From the NCBI GenBank assembly GCA_902729315.2, contig LR746264.1, forward strand, positions 9,021,878 to 9,085,877: a stretch of DNA of 64,000 nucleotides. Reading direction: 5' to 3'. A program made the position numbers and the translations under genes. The DNA is from Spirodela intermedia (lineage: Eukaryota > Streptophyta > Magnoliopsida > Alismatales > Araceae). The notes under the pieces are model-generated. The model did not search any database. It had not been told where the DNA came from and was given only the letters and a program-made list of their open reading frames with translations. Each line of letters starts with the position of its first letter. Within the stretch, counting starts at the first letter, position 1. This document shows positions 23,144 to 41,100 of this stretch, one piece after another.

Positions 23144-23753
23144 GTTAGAGTTATCGACGTTACTCCTGTCCGAGTGTCTTCCATTGACGCTTGTCTGCGA
23201 AGAAGGATGAGGAGCTACTGATTCAGTAAAGGATCAAATTTAGGCAAGCGGTTCTTGTGTTCGCTAGTTGGAGACAAGGGGGAGTGGGGGCTTTGCGGCA
23301 TTGACCAAATGGGCAGCACGTCACGCCCACCGATTGCCAGTTGATCCCGGCTGCTGGTGCGCCGCAACCGGCGTCGCCACTCACACGACGTTGACTAAAT
23401 CGGACACCGCATTCGTCGCAGAGATCTAATTTTCTGCTCTCTTTGTGAGAGGGAGGAAGAGACTATTGTAAGGTCAATGCCCCCACAGCCGAGAGGAGTT
23501 CAAGCGAGTGCCAAGGACACACAGGAGATTTCAGAGGGGGGATAGCTTGGCCCTTTAAAACAGCACCAACCATCCCCAATAATTCCCGGAACCGAGGGCA
23601 TGATAATTACATGATGAGCCTGTCCAAACCGGGCAGCACCAAGTCAAAACGAACCACCCAAGAATAATCACCCAAAAAAGAATCAGTTGAGATGCATGGA
23701 CGTCGCAGAGCCGCCTGCAATCAGCTGGCGGTGGTGTGGGCAGAAGCCGGTTT
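23144..23753. other. Short intergenic region downstream of the CDPK gene
   Basis: It holds the probable 3' UTR of the minus-strand CDPK gene (next to 23753) and the upstream flank of the truncated dioxygenase-like exon. No other gene is seen. Confidence 0.5.
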
Positions 23754-30432
<6,679 letters not shown>

Positions 30433-31574
30433 TGTCCGGAATAGGGTTTTTTTGACCCGCCCTTCCTCGTTCTCCTCTTCGGGCTCAAGGTGGCGAAGCG
30501 CCCTGTCACGAGAGCCGGCCGACCCCAGGGTTTCTATGGTTTCGCATCGCCGCGGCGGCCCCGCAGCCGGAAGAGCGGTGCCAGAGGAGGAAATGGGTTT
30601 GCCTACAATCTGAAGAAAACAGAGCTGAGATGAGGGCGAGGCGAGGGCGAGGGCGGCGGATCCCTCTTGTGCGACACCAACGGAAGGTGAGCAGAAGATC
30701 AGACAACTGGAGTAGTACGAAGGACGGTCTCGTTACAACTGGTGAGTACGCGTAGACACTGTGCAGAAGAGAGAGAGAGAGAGAGAGAGAGAATACGGAT
30801 CGGATCGAGAGATTCAGTCGACCATCGGGCGGCGCAGGCGCAGTGCTGCTTTTTGTCAGTTAAACAAGAAATAATAGGGCACCCATTATTTTCGTTGGAA
30901 ATCTATTCATCCCTTCAAGCAGCGACTCCGCAACGACGTCTGGGTTTTTTTTCTCTCCCAAATCGAATCCCCATTAATTTCCACGAGAAAAGTCAACCTC
31001 AGTTAACAGTAATAAATGATATTAATTTATTAGTTGCAACCATACTCGTCTGAGATTTGTATTTCCATCTCTTCAGAGGTCGTAAAGGCTCGTAGGACCT
31101 GAGATCTTGTTCTAGAAGCTCACGTGAAGTCCTCGGTCAACGCAGCTTCCCCAAGTGCAGGCCCAAGTCGGCGCAAGGCTTAATGGGCCGAACGCAGCGA
31201 GAAATGGATCCATATGAGATATCAAGCCCATTGGTAAAGCCCGTTCCTTCGCGTCCTCCACTAGGCCCGACTTTCGGAGACCGCCGACAGATAAGTTTGT
31301 TACCGGGGGCCGGGCCAGCCCGATCGCAGTTTTCAGGCTTTTCTGGGAACGGGGGGAAGGAGGGGTGGGGAGCTGAGGGAAGCATTCTCCCTCGCGGTCA
31401 AGGCATTATCAATAGGCCTAGACACCTGCCGGTAGTTGAGGGCAACCGGTTAAATAATGATATCCTCACCGCCACGCAGACCGCAACAGACATGTCGCAT
31501 CGCCGTGTCCTCGTTGTCGTCCGCATCCGGGGAAGGCCGGCAAGCTTGGATTCCAGCGGTAGACTGGAAGCGGC

Positions 31575-31612
<38 letters not shown>

Positions 31613-32321
31613 ATAGAGATATAAAAAAGAGAGAGAGGAGAGCGACCTTGAGAATCTGAATTCCATTCGGGGGAATTTGAGCGCCTGTCATTTGCATTTT
31701 GAAAACTGTTGAAGCTGGACCGCCGGGGGGCGCCGGAGCCGGAGGATGGGAGGGCAATGCCCCTCCTTTTTGACTTGGTGACGGCCGCCGCGGACGGACT
31801 TTGACCTCTCTCTCTCTCTCTGTTCTCTCTGCCCAGTGAAGTGCTGTAACTGTCTCACCCTTTCCGGCAGGACTCTTTCTATAATTCCTCCTCCCAACCT
31901 ACCGAGAAGTTGCATTCATTGGATGATCTGAGCATAACAGGCGCTGAGACTTCCTTATCGGCGACGGCGAAGTCGTCTCGCCGGCGAGCCACCGTCGTCT
32001 CCCTCGCTGCCCTCCCCGCCAACCCGTCCACGCCGGCTGCGAGGTACGGCCCTCCTCCCTCTCCTTTCTGTTGGGATTCGCAGAGATTTGGTAGTCCGGG
32101 CAAGGGAGTTCGAGATGGACTGAGAAACTGACTTGGGTAGACGTGTGGGATTGCCTCTGTTTCTGTTTCAGGGATCATCCACGAGAAACACGTAGACCAG
32201 ATGGATCCTTTTGCTGAATCCCTCTCCCTCTCTCTCTCTGATTGAATTCTGGTTTCGTTTGTGCAGTATATAATATACAAGCAGAGGAGCAAAACCCACC
32301 AGGCCCATCGGCGACGGCGCT
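30433..32321. promoter_or_regulatory. Divergent promoter region between CDPK (-) and the CCCH protein (+)
   Basis: The two start codons are 1.9 kb apart. GA microsatellites lie at about 30768-30792 and 31581-31608. TATAAAAAA at 31620-31628 is a plausible TATA box for the plus-strand gene. A leader intron may run from CGAG|GTACGG (about 32044) to TTGTGCAG (about 32266). The leader would hold a minimal upstream ORF (ATG-ATC-TGA, about 31922). All of this is inferred from signals only. Confidence 0.45.
31620..31628 (+). promoter_or_regulatory. Candidate TATA box for the CCCH protein gene
   Basis: TATAAAAAA sits in a GA-rich context about 700 nt upstream of the ATG, which would imply a long and probably spliced leader. 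Confidence 0.4.
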
Positions 32322-34256
32322 ATGGCCATCACCGCCGACTCTCCGGCGACGCGGGGTTCTATCCTCCTAGAACTTTCCGCTGCCAACGATCTGCCTGGTT
32401 TCCGCCGCGCTCTGGAGGAAGGCCGGCTCGAGGTAGACCTGCCGGGCCCCTGGTACGGCCGGTGGGGCAGGACGATGGGCTTCGAGCTGCGGACCCCGCT
32501 CATGATCGCCGCCATGTACGGCAGCGTCGCGGTGCTGGAGTACATTCTGGCCGTCGGCACGGTGGATGTCAACCGGGCCTGTGGCTCCGACGGCGCCACC
32601 GCCCTCCACTGCGCCGCCGGCGGCGGCTCGCCGGCTTCGGCGGACGCCGTCAGGATGCTGGTAGACGCGTCGGCCGACGTCGCCGCCGTCGACGGCGGGG
32701 GGAACAAGCCGGGCGACGTCATCCCCCGGTGCCTGGCCTCTGGCGGGTCGTCAAAAACCAGGTCGCTGAAGGCTCTGCTCCGGGGTGGCGCCGCCAGCAC
32801 GACGACGGCCTGCGAGGAAGACTTCTCTCCGTCGAAGAGGGAGGAGAAGAAGAGAGAGAAGGAGTACCCGCCGGACCTGACGCTCCCCGACATCAAGAAC
32901 GGCATCTACACCACGGACGAATTCAGGATGTACACGTTCAAGGTGAAGCCATGCTCGCGAGCTTACTCCCATGACTGGACGGAGTGCCCCTTCGTCCATC
33001 CCGGCGAGAACGCACGCCGGCGAGATCCCCGGAAGTACCATTACAGCTGCGTCCCCTGCCCGGAGTTTCGCAAGGGGAGTTGCCGGAACGGGGACGCCTG
33101 CGAGTACGCCCACGGGGTGTTCGAGTGTTGGCTCCATCCGGCACAGTACCGGACCCGCCTCTGCAAGGACGAGACTGGTTGCACCCGCAGAGTCTGCTTC
33201 TTCGCTCACAAGCCCGAGGAGCTCCGCCAGCCGGGGCACTCGTCCGGTGCGCCGCCCCTGTCTCCGTCTGGCTCTGTCCTGCTATCCCCCAAGTCGCCTG
33301 CTCTGCCTCCTCTCGATGTGACGACCGCCGCCGCCGTGCTGATGAACCAGTCCATGACATCCTCAGCCGCCTCCTCATCCGCCGCGGCTTCTGCTGCAGC
33401 GTGGCTGAGCCAGACTGGCGGAGTGATGACGTCGACCCCGAAGCTCCCGACGAGCCGGCTGAAGACGAGCTTGAGTTCCAGAACAATGGAGGTGGACCTG
33501 GATTTGATGGGTCTGGAAGCATACCATCAGCAGCAGCAGCAGCAAGTAGACGACATGGCGTCCATGTCTTCTCCATCTTGCTGGAAGTTCTCTCTGGGAG
33601 GAGCATCTCCTCCTTCTGGTTACGGAGACGTGTACGGATCGCCGGAATCCTCGTCCCTGCTGTCGCAGCTCCAAGGCCTTTCCCTGAGACACTCCATGGC
33701 CAGCGGCGCCAGTCAGTTTCAGCCTCCTTCCGGAATCCAGATGCACCAGAGCAACGTCAGCCAGCAGCTGCCGTCTGGGTACGCTGGCTCGAACCCGCAG
33801 TCCTCGCTGTCTTCATCCTTCGGGCTACACTCGCTGGCCAACACCATCATGAAGTCCAAGGCTTCCGCCTTCGCCAAGCGCAGCCAGAGCTTCTGCGACC
33901 GCGGGGTGGCGGCTCGCCCATCGGCTCTCGGTATTGCGACCTTCGCGCCGCCGGCGCCGTCCCTCTCCGACTGGGCATCGCCGGACGGGAAGCTCGACTG
34001 GGGCATCCGTGGGGAGGAGCTGAGCAAGTTGAGGAAATGCACGTCCTTTGGGTTCCGGAGCAATGGCAACGTGGCCGCCGCGACAGCGAAGGAGCCGGAC
34101 GTCTCCTGGGTCCAGTCCCTGGTGAAGGACGGCGGCGGCGTTGCAGAGCCACCGTGCCAGCAGCAGCGCTATGAAACCGCCAGGGGCAACGAGTTCAGCA
34201 ACAGTGCCACGGACATCTTCTCTCCATGGATGGACCAGGAGCAGATGGTGGCGTAA
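32322..34256 (+). CDS. TZF: Ankyrin-repeat, arginine-rich tandem CCCH zinc finger protein (RR-TZF; TZF7-11/C3H class)
   Basis: A single uninterrupted exon encodes 644 residues. Ankyrin-like repeats occupy about residues 55-150 ([35 protein letters not shown]). The plant-specific arginine-rich region runs from Cys211 ([20 protein letters not shown]). Two CCCH fingers follow: C246-x7-C254-x5-C260-x3-H264, then 16 residues, then C281-x5-C287-x4-C292-x3-H296. The C-terminal half is Ser/Ala/Gln-rich and ends with the family block [11 protein letters not shown]. Known members shuttle between nucleus and cytoplasm, gather in processing bodies and stress granules, bind mRNA and tune ABA, GA and oxidative-stress responses. 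Target RNAs cannot be read from this sequence. Confidence 0.95.
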   Translation: MAITADSPATRGSILLELSAANDLPGFRRALEEGRLEVDLPGPWYGRWGRTMGFELRTPLMIAAMYGSVAVLEYILAVGTVDVNRACGSDGATALHCAAGGGSPASADAVRMLVDASADVAAVDGGGNKPGDVIPRCLASGGSSKTRSLKALLRGGAASTTTACEEDFSPSKREEKKREKEYPPDLTLPDIKNGIYTTDEFRMYTFKVKPCSRAYSHDWTECPFVHPGENARRRDPRKYHYSCVPCPEFRKGSCRNGDACEYAHGVFECWLHPAQYRTRLCKDETGCTRRVCFFAHKPEELRQPGHSSGAPPLSPSGSVLLSPKSPALPPLDVTTAAAVLMNQSMTSSAASSSAAASAAAWLSQTGGVMTSTPKLPTSRLKTSLSSRTMEVDLDLMGLEAYHQQQQQQVDDMASMSSPSCWKFSLGGASPPSGYGDVYGSPESSSLLSQLQGLSLRHSMASGASQFQPPSGIQMHQSNVSQQLPSGYAGSNPQSSLSSSFGLHSLANTIMKSKASAFAKRSQSFCDRGVAARPSALGIATFAPPAPSLSDWASPDGKLDWGIRGEELSKLRKCTSFGFRSNGNVAAATAKEPDVSWVQSLVKDGGGVAEPPCQQQRYETARGNEFSNSATDIFSPWMDQEQMVA

Positions 34257-35089
34257 GCGCCACCGCCGGCCGCCGTGGTGAAACCAGGCCGACCCACAAC
34301 TACAATTCATGTTTTCTTATTAATTTTTGTTTTATACTAATTATTAATCCCGCTGGACGCTGCCGCCGAAGAAGTTGCAGAGCAGAGACGCCTCCCGGAG
34401 GGGGGCCGCATTCGTTCCATTTCTTCCTTTAACTCGTCGTCCTGTAGGGGAGCAGAGGGAGGTGCCTCCCTGCTAGACTCGTCCCCAGTGTATTCCATCT
34501 AAAATATTTCCTATGTTTGAAGAAATCAATTATATGATCCCCATAACAAATCTCCACAAAGCCCAGACCCAGCGAAGCTCCCCCCATGGAGGCGCCGTGT
34601 TTTCTCTCCCCACTTCGACAGAGACAGCGGGCGTACCCGCGTTTGACTTACATCGAGCCAGCACAGGTTCGTCCAGGCCGAATCTGGCCAACCTTCAAAC
34701 CTTGAAATCAGAGGCGCGGTTCCGGGTCTGGGTTTTCAAACCAGTGGGAGGAGAGAGGAGGCCAGAAGAAGACGGAGAAGAAGAGGAGTGCGCTCGCCTG
34801 CGAGTGACTTCTTCTGTGCCTTCTTTTTCCGCGGTGGCCATCAAAGAAGGCGGGGAAGTCGGGAGACTGAGGGAGAATGGGTCCCTCGGCGGCGCCAGCC
34901 GCACTTGTGGACTGCGCCGTTCGGGGGGGCCCATCTGTCCGGTACCGCGGCACTTCCGACTAGACCCTTGCTTTTCCTGTGCATGACACGCGACGACGCA
35001 CTGGCCCGGGTCAAATGGATCAAAGAAGCCCATCGCAGTACCGACCCTCGGACATCTCAGAGTTGATTAATGGGCCGAGAGTATCGAGA
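34257..35089. other. Intergenic region 3' of the CCCH gene
   Basis: The first part is 3' UTR. A GC-rich patch at about 34560-35000 carries overlapping ORFs in several frames and both strands, the usual sign of GC-rich non-coding DNA. I recognise no protein. Confidence 0.5.
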
Positions 35090-35276
35090 ATACCCTCTGT
35101 TTCTCTCTCTCTAGCCCTGACGTTGGCCCACCTACTTCTTCAAGGTAATTAACATCTCTCTCTCTCTCTCTGCTAGACTTTTCTCCGTGTTTGGACTTTT
35201 GGCGACCCTGGAGCTGATAGGTTAGAAAAATATTAGATCAACGGAATGGAAGACAACGAGAGAGCAGACTAATGTA

Positions 35277-35312
<36 letters not shown>

Positions 35313-35945
35313 GCCTGAAGTTGACCGGCTGACTTCTTCAAGGTGATTAACATCTCTTCCTCCTCCTATCTGTCTCTGTCCCAGACTTTTCTACGAGTAT
35401 GGGCTTTTTGGCAACCCTGGAAATGATAGAGGTTAGAAAGGTTAAGTCGGAGGAACGGAAGGTATTGAGAGAGCTGAAGAATGTAACATCTCTCTCTCTC
35501 TCTCTAACCCTGAGATTGACCCGCCGGGTTCTCAAGGTAATTAACAGCTCTCCCCCTTTCTGTCTCCCTATCTTTCATCCATGGAATAGAAAACAACGAG
35601 AGAGCTGATGAATATAAGATCTCTCTCTATCTCTCTCTCCCTCTAACCCTGACGTTGACCGGCAGGTTCTCAAGATAATTAGCATCTCTCCCTCTCTGCC
35701 TCTCTATCGTTTATCAATGGAATGGAAAACAACGAGAGAATTGAAGGATTCAACATCTCTCTCTCACACTAACCCTGACGTTGACCCGTCGACTCCTTCA
35801 AGGCAATTAACATCTCTCTCTCCCTCCCTCCCTCCCTCTCTGATAGACTTTTCTCCATTCTTGAAACGTGGAGCGGACAGAGGATAATAAAAAAATGGTT
35901 AGATCAATGGAATGGAAGACAGAGAGAGCTGAAGAATATAAGCAA
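35090..35945 (+). repeat. Five-unit degenerate minisatellite with CT tracts and W-box cores
   Basis: Units begin near 35090, 35276, 35490, 35615 and 35755, with periods of about 125-215 nt. Each unit holds a CT tract, then (A)CCCTGACGTTGACC-like sequence, (T)TCAAGGTAATTAAC-like sequence, another CT tract, and in some GACTTTTCT...GG(A)AATGGAAGACAACGAGAGAGCTGAAGAAT-like sequence. TTGACC occurs at 35321, 35516, 35655 and 35781; the first unit has TTGGCC instead. The array sits between two convergent genes. Confidence 0.85.
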
Positions 35946-36027
35946 AGCCCGGCTGCACAAAATAACACCACAGTCTACTAACAAGGAGGGAGATGATTCT
36001 AATTACAAGGGATAAATTGAATTGGGC

Positions 36028-38073
36028 CTACTCTCCGCCCCTCGACGACTTCTCGTCCTCCAGGGCGGGGGCCTTGCAGATGGGGCAGGCGTTCTTCATC
36101 AGCAGCCACTTCCTCACGCAGTCCGCGTGGTAGTCGTGGCCACACCCCAGCGTCCCCAGCTCGTCCTCGTCCTCGTACCTCTCCTGCACAGGTTCCAAAG
36201 GTCAACCCCCTCAAGAGCCCGTTTCTCTCTCAGATTAGGCAATGATGATGATGATGATGATGATGATGGGTAGGTGGGGGTGGGTCGAGTCCTCTCACCA
36301 GGCATATCACGCAGCTTCCCACCTGGAGGTCCTGGGCCTGGTCACCGGCGGGGGAGTACACGGTCCTCTTGAGGCACTTGGTAATGGTATCCTCTGACAG
36401 ACCGGTGTTCACGCTTCCGATCCTCTCCCCCAGGGCAAGCAGTTCCTGGAAAAAGGGAAGAGAATGAGATTTTTTTTTTGCATTTTTTCATCAGATCCAG
36501 ATCAGAAGAAGCATCGCCCTCACCTCGTAGCTCATGTTGTCGACGTCAAGTCGCAGATCTCGGTGCTGGTCGAAGAGATTTACGGAATCGTAGTATGCCG
36601 AACGATCGGCCGTCGAGTCCTCCTGGGAGAGTACGTAGTTGGGGTGGCGGATCAGGAGAAAAAGGAAAGAGGAGAAATTGAAGGGTCGCAATGGGTCCCT
36701 ACCTCGGGTGCCCACCGGCTGCGGTTCCCGTCGTCGGTTGGGTATGGGTGAAACCTGCCGCAGGGAAATCTCGCTCTCCCGCTCCTCTCGGCGCTGCGCC
36801 CGCCGCTGATGGACAGCGACCTCGGATGTCTTGTGAAGGCCGCGGCGGCGCCGGAACCCGCGTGCCGGACCTCCTCCGTGGCCGCCGCGGTGAAGGACGA
36901 ATTCGGGTAGCAGGGTGTGGGCCGGTGAGAAGGGCCGCCGCTTCTCTGCCGAGAGCTGTGCTGGCCTTCGCCAGCCGCGCTCTGCGGTGCGTGGGCAATC
37001 GCCGGAGGAGCAGGGGCGCCGACATGTCTGCGACTCCCGCTTGGTTCGGCAGAAACGCCGGCGGTGGAGCTCACAAGATAGCTCTGGTTGACGTGACCGA
37101 ACCATGACGCCGCCCCACCTGCAGCCGCAGAGTCCCAACCAGTCGTCGGCAAAGAACGGCGACATGAACACAGAATATGAACGCAGAAAGAGGAAGAGTG
37201 TGGGAACCTGGAGGAGGAGGTCTTCCGAATGATCCGTGCGAGGCGAGGTTGTGGCACCACCGGGGGTTCGCGGCGAGGCCGGGAAGATCCCCGGCAGGAG
37301 GGAAGTGGCAAGGTGCCCCGGCTTGGTTGCCGTCCAAGTGAGGTACGTGGGGATGGCGACTTCTCACGTTGCCATGAGACCCCTCACCAGGAACCAGGAG
37401 ACTGCTGCTGCCGCTGTAATTATGAACGGCGATATTTGGGTCCCAATGCCATTGCTGAGAACTCGGAAAAGGCTTCTGCTGTAGCTGGTCGGCGGCGCTG
37501 GCTATGCCGGCAGAGTTACCACCGTTGTAGTACCGATTTGTGTTCCCTGGGTCATTGAACATGGCGACGGATGGGCTCTTTCTTTTGGCCAAAACCCTGC
37601 CTTCATCCATCGGCGGTGGATTCGGATTCCTCCCCTCGTCGCTAGGGATGATGCAGTGGTTGTAGCAGGGCCCCAAATGGGCGTAAGAGGATGGCACAAA
37701 CGATGAGCTGCTGGCGGTGGAAAGTTGCTGTTGGTGCAGGTCGGAGGTCCCAGAAGTCACCGGTCGGTAGTGTGGAATTCCCGTGCTTGACGATGCGTAA
37801 TCATTCGACCTTAGTGGTACACTGGGATAAGAGACGGGGTTGATTCGATTGATTGCCAGATTATCCACTGGAAAGGCAAAAGAACCATTTTCTGAAACAG
37901 AAGAAGAGAATTATGAGCTGGCTGTATGACTGCGCATTTGCCAAGTAGAAGACAAGGATATGAAAAGAGGATTTACCCAAAGGAAGGCGAGAATCGGAAT
38001 TGAAACCATTCCGAACTTGGTCATGATCCATTTCTGACGTGTTGGATGGGAAGAAAAAGTTCCTGTGTGCCAT
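36028..38073 (-). CDS. RING-H2 E3 ubiquitin ligase, HIP1/RHG1A-like
   Basis: These proteins transfer ubiquitin through a C-terminal RING-H2 finger. Six coding exons in transcript order: 38073-37977, 37891-37208, 37118-36703, 36622-36524, 36445-36299, 36183-36028. All phases agree, giving 532 residues. The start MAHRNFFFPSNTSE, the block ENGSFAFPVDNLAIN, KRKSPS (in VLAKRKSPSVAMFND) and FDQHRDLRLDVDNMSYE are family signatures. The last is followed by ELLALGERIGSVNTGLSED. The RING-H2 ligands are Cys477, Cys480, Cys495, His497, His500, Cys503, Cys514 and Cys517. The middle region is low-complexity and poorly conserved. Intron 2 (37119-37207) is only 89 nt, and skipping it in reading would look like a frameshift. 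The substrate is unknown. Confidence 0.92.
36242..36268. repeat. ATG/GAT trinucleotide microsatellite in an intron
   Basis: Nine tandem trinucleotides within the last intron of the RING-H2 gene, close to the donor of the preceding exon (36299). Confidence 0.9.
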
Positions 38074-38088
38074 ATAAAGAGCTCCTGT

Positions 38089-38100
38089 TTAAGCCCGCAT
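38089..38100 (-). promoter_or_regulatory. Three-codon upstream ORF in the RING-H2 gene leader
   Basis: ATG-CGG-GCT-TAA ends 15 nt before the main ATG at 38073. It lies between a good acceptor (TTTCTCAG, exon from 38107) and the start codon, so it should be present in the mature leader. An effect on translation is inference. Confidence 0.5.
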
Positions 38101-38107
38101 GGTGTTT

Positions 38108-41100
38108 CTGAGAAATACAGCAAAATCACATCAACACGAGGAGATTTGACGCCAGGCAGTAGATTGCAGGCAATGGGAATAGACAGAAAAACAATAGTAC
38201 AAAAAATCAAATGGATGCAAATCATCGACATTCAGATAGAATTTTCAAAGATTCCAGTAAAGATTTAGATTTCTGATGCAGCTGTAAGAATATCATTAAT
38301 ATCAACTTGTCTTCAATGGAACTATTTTTTACCAAAATTAAAATAGAAAAGCAAAAAAGAACAAGTCCTATCTGCTACCAGTTTTTGCACATGATTACTG
38401 GCTGGAAGACTAAACTGGAACATGGTTAAATAAACTTGCGCAATATAAAGATATAAAGATTTTTTATGTAGACAAGAGTGACTACAGTTTGTCCCAGATA
38501 AACTCCGGGGTGAAGCCATTACAACTGCAAACCACTCTTCACTTAAAAGAGTCCCAGGCTGGTCTAATTAGACACATTCCGTTTCCTCCTTTGAGGACTG
38601 TTGCTAACTGGCCACAGGATGACGGCTAACAAAGAGCTGAAAGAAAACTAACTTGATAGAGGATAATAAGGATGGTGGGGAACTGAAATAAAGTATAGTG
38701 TGGCCATACTTCGAATTCAAACTGGACGTGTATAATCCATCAAATCTGAAGTATAAGGTCTACTGTAAATATACAGGAATATTGCTTTTATATCATGGTA
38801 GTTAAGCTTTTATAGAACATGCACATGTTATATCACTAATACAAGAGTTAAACTCGCAGAAAGTGTTAGGATCGCAGATGCCTTTAGAGCACGGCTCCAC
38901 AACTCCCAATCTATTGTTTTTAGCGTCCTTAGATCCATAATTACACGTTGAGTAGCCACTATGTGAAGTACTGTAAGAAATGTAAGAATACTTACATGAG
39001 ATGACAAGAAACTGACCTGTAATAAGAGTGACAACACGAGGTAACAGATATATCATCTGCACTAAGAGATATCTTCAAGTTAATTTTTGCATTGCAGATG
39101 GATCCACTTAATACACTGCATTTCAACCTCTATTGCGACCTCCAGAAACCTAGTGATAGACGCCAAGCCTATTGTTACTTTGCCCCACACCCAGAAGAAG
39201 AGAGGCCACACCTCCATGGAATTATTCAGGGACAGAAGATAGGAAGGGCAAGTACCTCGGGACCAAAACCCAGATCATGCATCATGCCTGTGAACATTAT
39301 CTAAAACTGCACAATAAAATCTACTAAAAGACAAAGGATCATAAAACTGAATATCATTCTACCCCATAGCCACAAATCTTCCCATGAACAAAAAACATTC
39401 TAATGTTGATAGAATTTGTATACGTAAAAAATTACTCTAAAGGCTTGGATTTAGAATGGCAAATCCTTGGTGAGATGGAAGAAGAAAAAAAGGAGAGAGT
39501 AGAATGAAAAACTAGTCTCCTCTCAAAAATCATAGTTTTATAATTTTTTGCAATTGAATAGGATTGCCTTGTTCAGGATACTAAAGAAACCTTAACTATC
39601 TCGCTTTATGTAAAAAATGAAGTTTTGAACATGACAGAGCGAAAGATGATTGCAAACTAGAAGACGTATCAGCGTTTTCCTTTTCCTCATATAATGGACT
39701 AACGGATAGATACTAACTGTTGTGCAAGGCTACCCATAAATTCTACTCACATTGTTGATAGTTCGTAACAAAGTCCATGGACAATAAGTAATGGATGTAA
39801 GCGAATAACTCTGCCCACAGTTTACCTTTCATGGATCCATCTGTCTATCCTAATACCTGCTTCGCATGAGAAATAGAATCAAATAATGAAAGAGAAGTAA
39901 ATATGTTCCTGTTTTCAGAAAAAAGTAGATTATATTTGAATAAAAGCTTATATTAACGGTATCATACAGATTATAGCCCGTCCTCCAAGAAGATTCTGAA
40001 AGAACCCAGCAATACTTCTACTGATATTTCAGTCGCAACAACCAGATCCACTTCCAAATATTTGGAAACGAACATTATCCGAACGACCTGAAATGTCAAT
40101 CAGCTCCTAGATGAGAACTATCTGAGTCTCTTGATTCAAGCCATCTACAGCGGAAAGATATAATTGAAGGACAAAAGAGGGGCTTTGGCAAGTGGATGCA
40201 GCATCAAATAAGATGGAGCTTGCAAAATAGCCTCTTAGAGGACATTGTAATATAAACATCAAAACTTGGAAGGGTATCTTCTCTCATTATTCCTAAGAAT
40301 AGTTATACCACAATCAATAACTTTTTCCTTTCTTTTTGGTGAAAATGGGTTGATTTCCATCGAAGAGTTCATTATCCTCCATCTTCTTCTTATTACTTTC
40401 CTTCCCATCTGATGATCATGCTGAGGAATCTCCAAGCAAGCTGTACACCATAAATCACATGATTGAGACCAGCGTTATGCGGAATGAAATCCAGCAAGTA
40501 AGCATCTATGCAGAGCTACTGAATCGATCAGAGATTTTTCAACATTCTGTTGGTCAGAGAAATCGTATTTTGCCTGATCCTAGATGTCATCCACAAGACA
40601 AATGAGAAACCTCTCAAATGAAATCCTCCCTCAGCATACGTATCCAGAAATCTGTTCACCATAGCATTTCTTTGTGAATGTACAGGCTCCTGCTACTACA
40701 GAAATTATCCACAAAGGGGAGATGAAGGCATAAAAGATTATACCAATAATAAGCTGTTCCCCAAGGCCTGGTGAAAGCTATGGGAAAGCTTCCAAAAAGT
40801 CGAGCATCACCAACTCAAAGTAGATGTAGGAAAAGCTTGCAATTAGCAACACGTAGAGTATCCAAAATTTTCTCCACATGTTAATGTCCTGTATGAAATG
40901 CAGGGGAATGAAAGGGTATCTTATGATGCCAAAGCGTTCAAGGCAAGGAACCTGAGAACCCATTCACTGCTGCACTAGAAAAGCAGATAACCTTAAATAC
41001 CCATAGATACTAACCCAGCATTACGTCCATAAATGTGTGTTGCGGAAAATGCTAGGCTGATGTCAAGATACCAAATCATCATAGCAACATAACTGAAGGA

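Noticed and set aside
31910-32131. 73-residue ORF upstream of the CCCH gene as an upstream peptide gene
   Set aside because: It crosses a probable leader donor near 32044 and has biased GC-rich composition. A mature transcript would cut it.
34513-34986. 157-residue ORF 3' of the CCCH gene
   Set aside because: It overlaps comparable ORFs on both strands in GC-rich DNA and has no family resemblance.
35090-35945. CRISPR-like array
   Set aside because: The units vary in length, contain CT microsatellites and lie in plant nuclear DNA. The array is an ordinary degenerate minisatellite.
37071-37250. Apparent frameshift in the middle of the RING-H2 gene
   Set aside because: An 89-nt intron (37119-37207) with good splice sites restores phase exactly, so no damage is needed.
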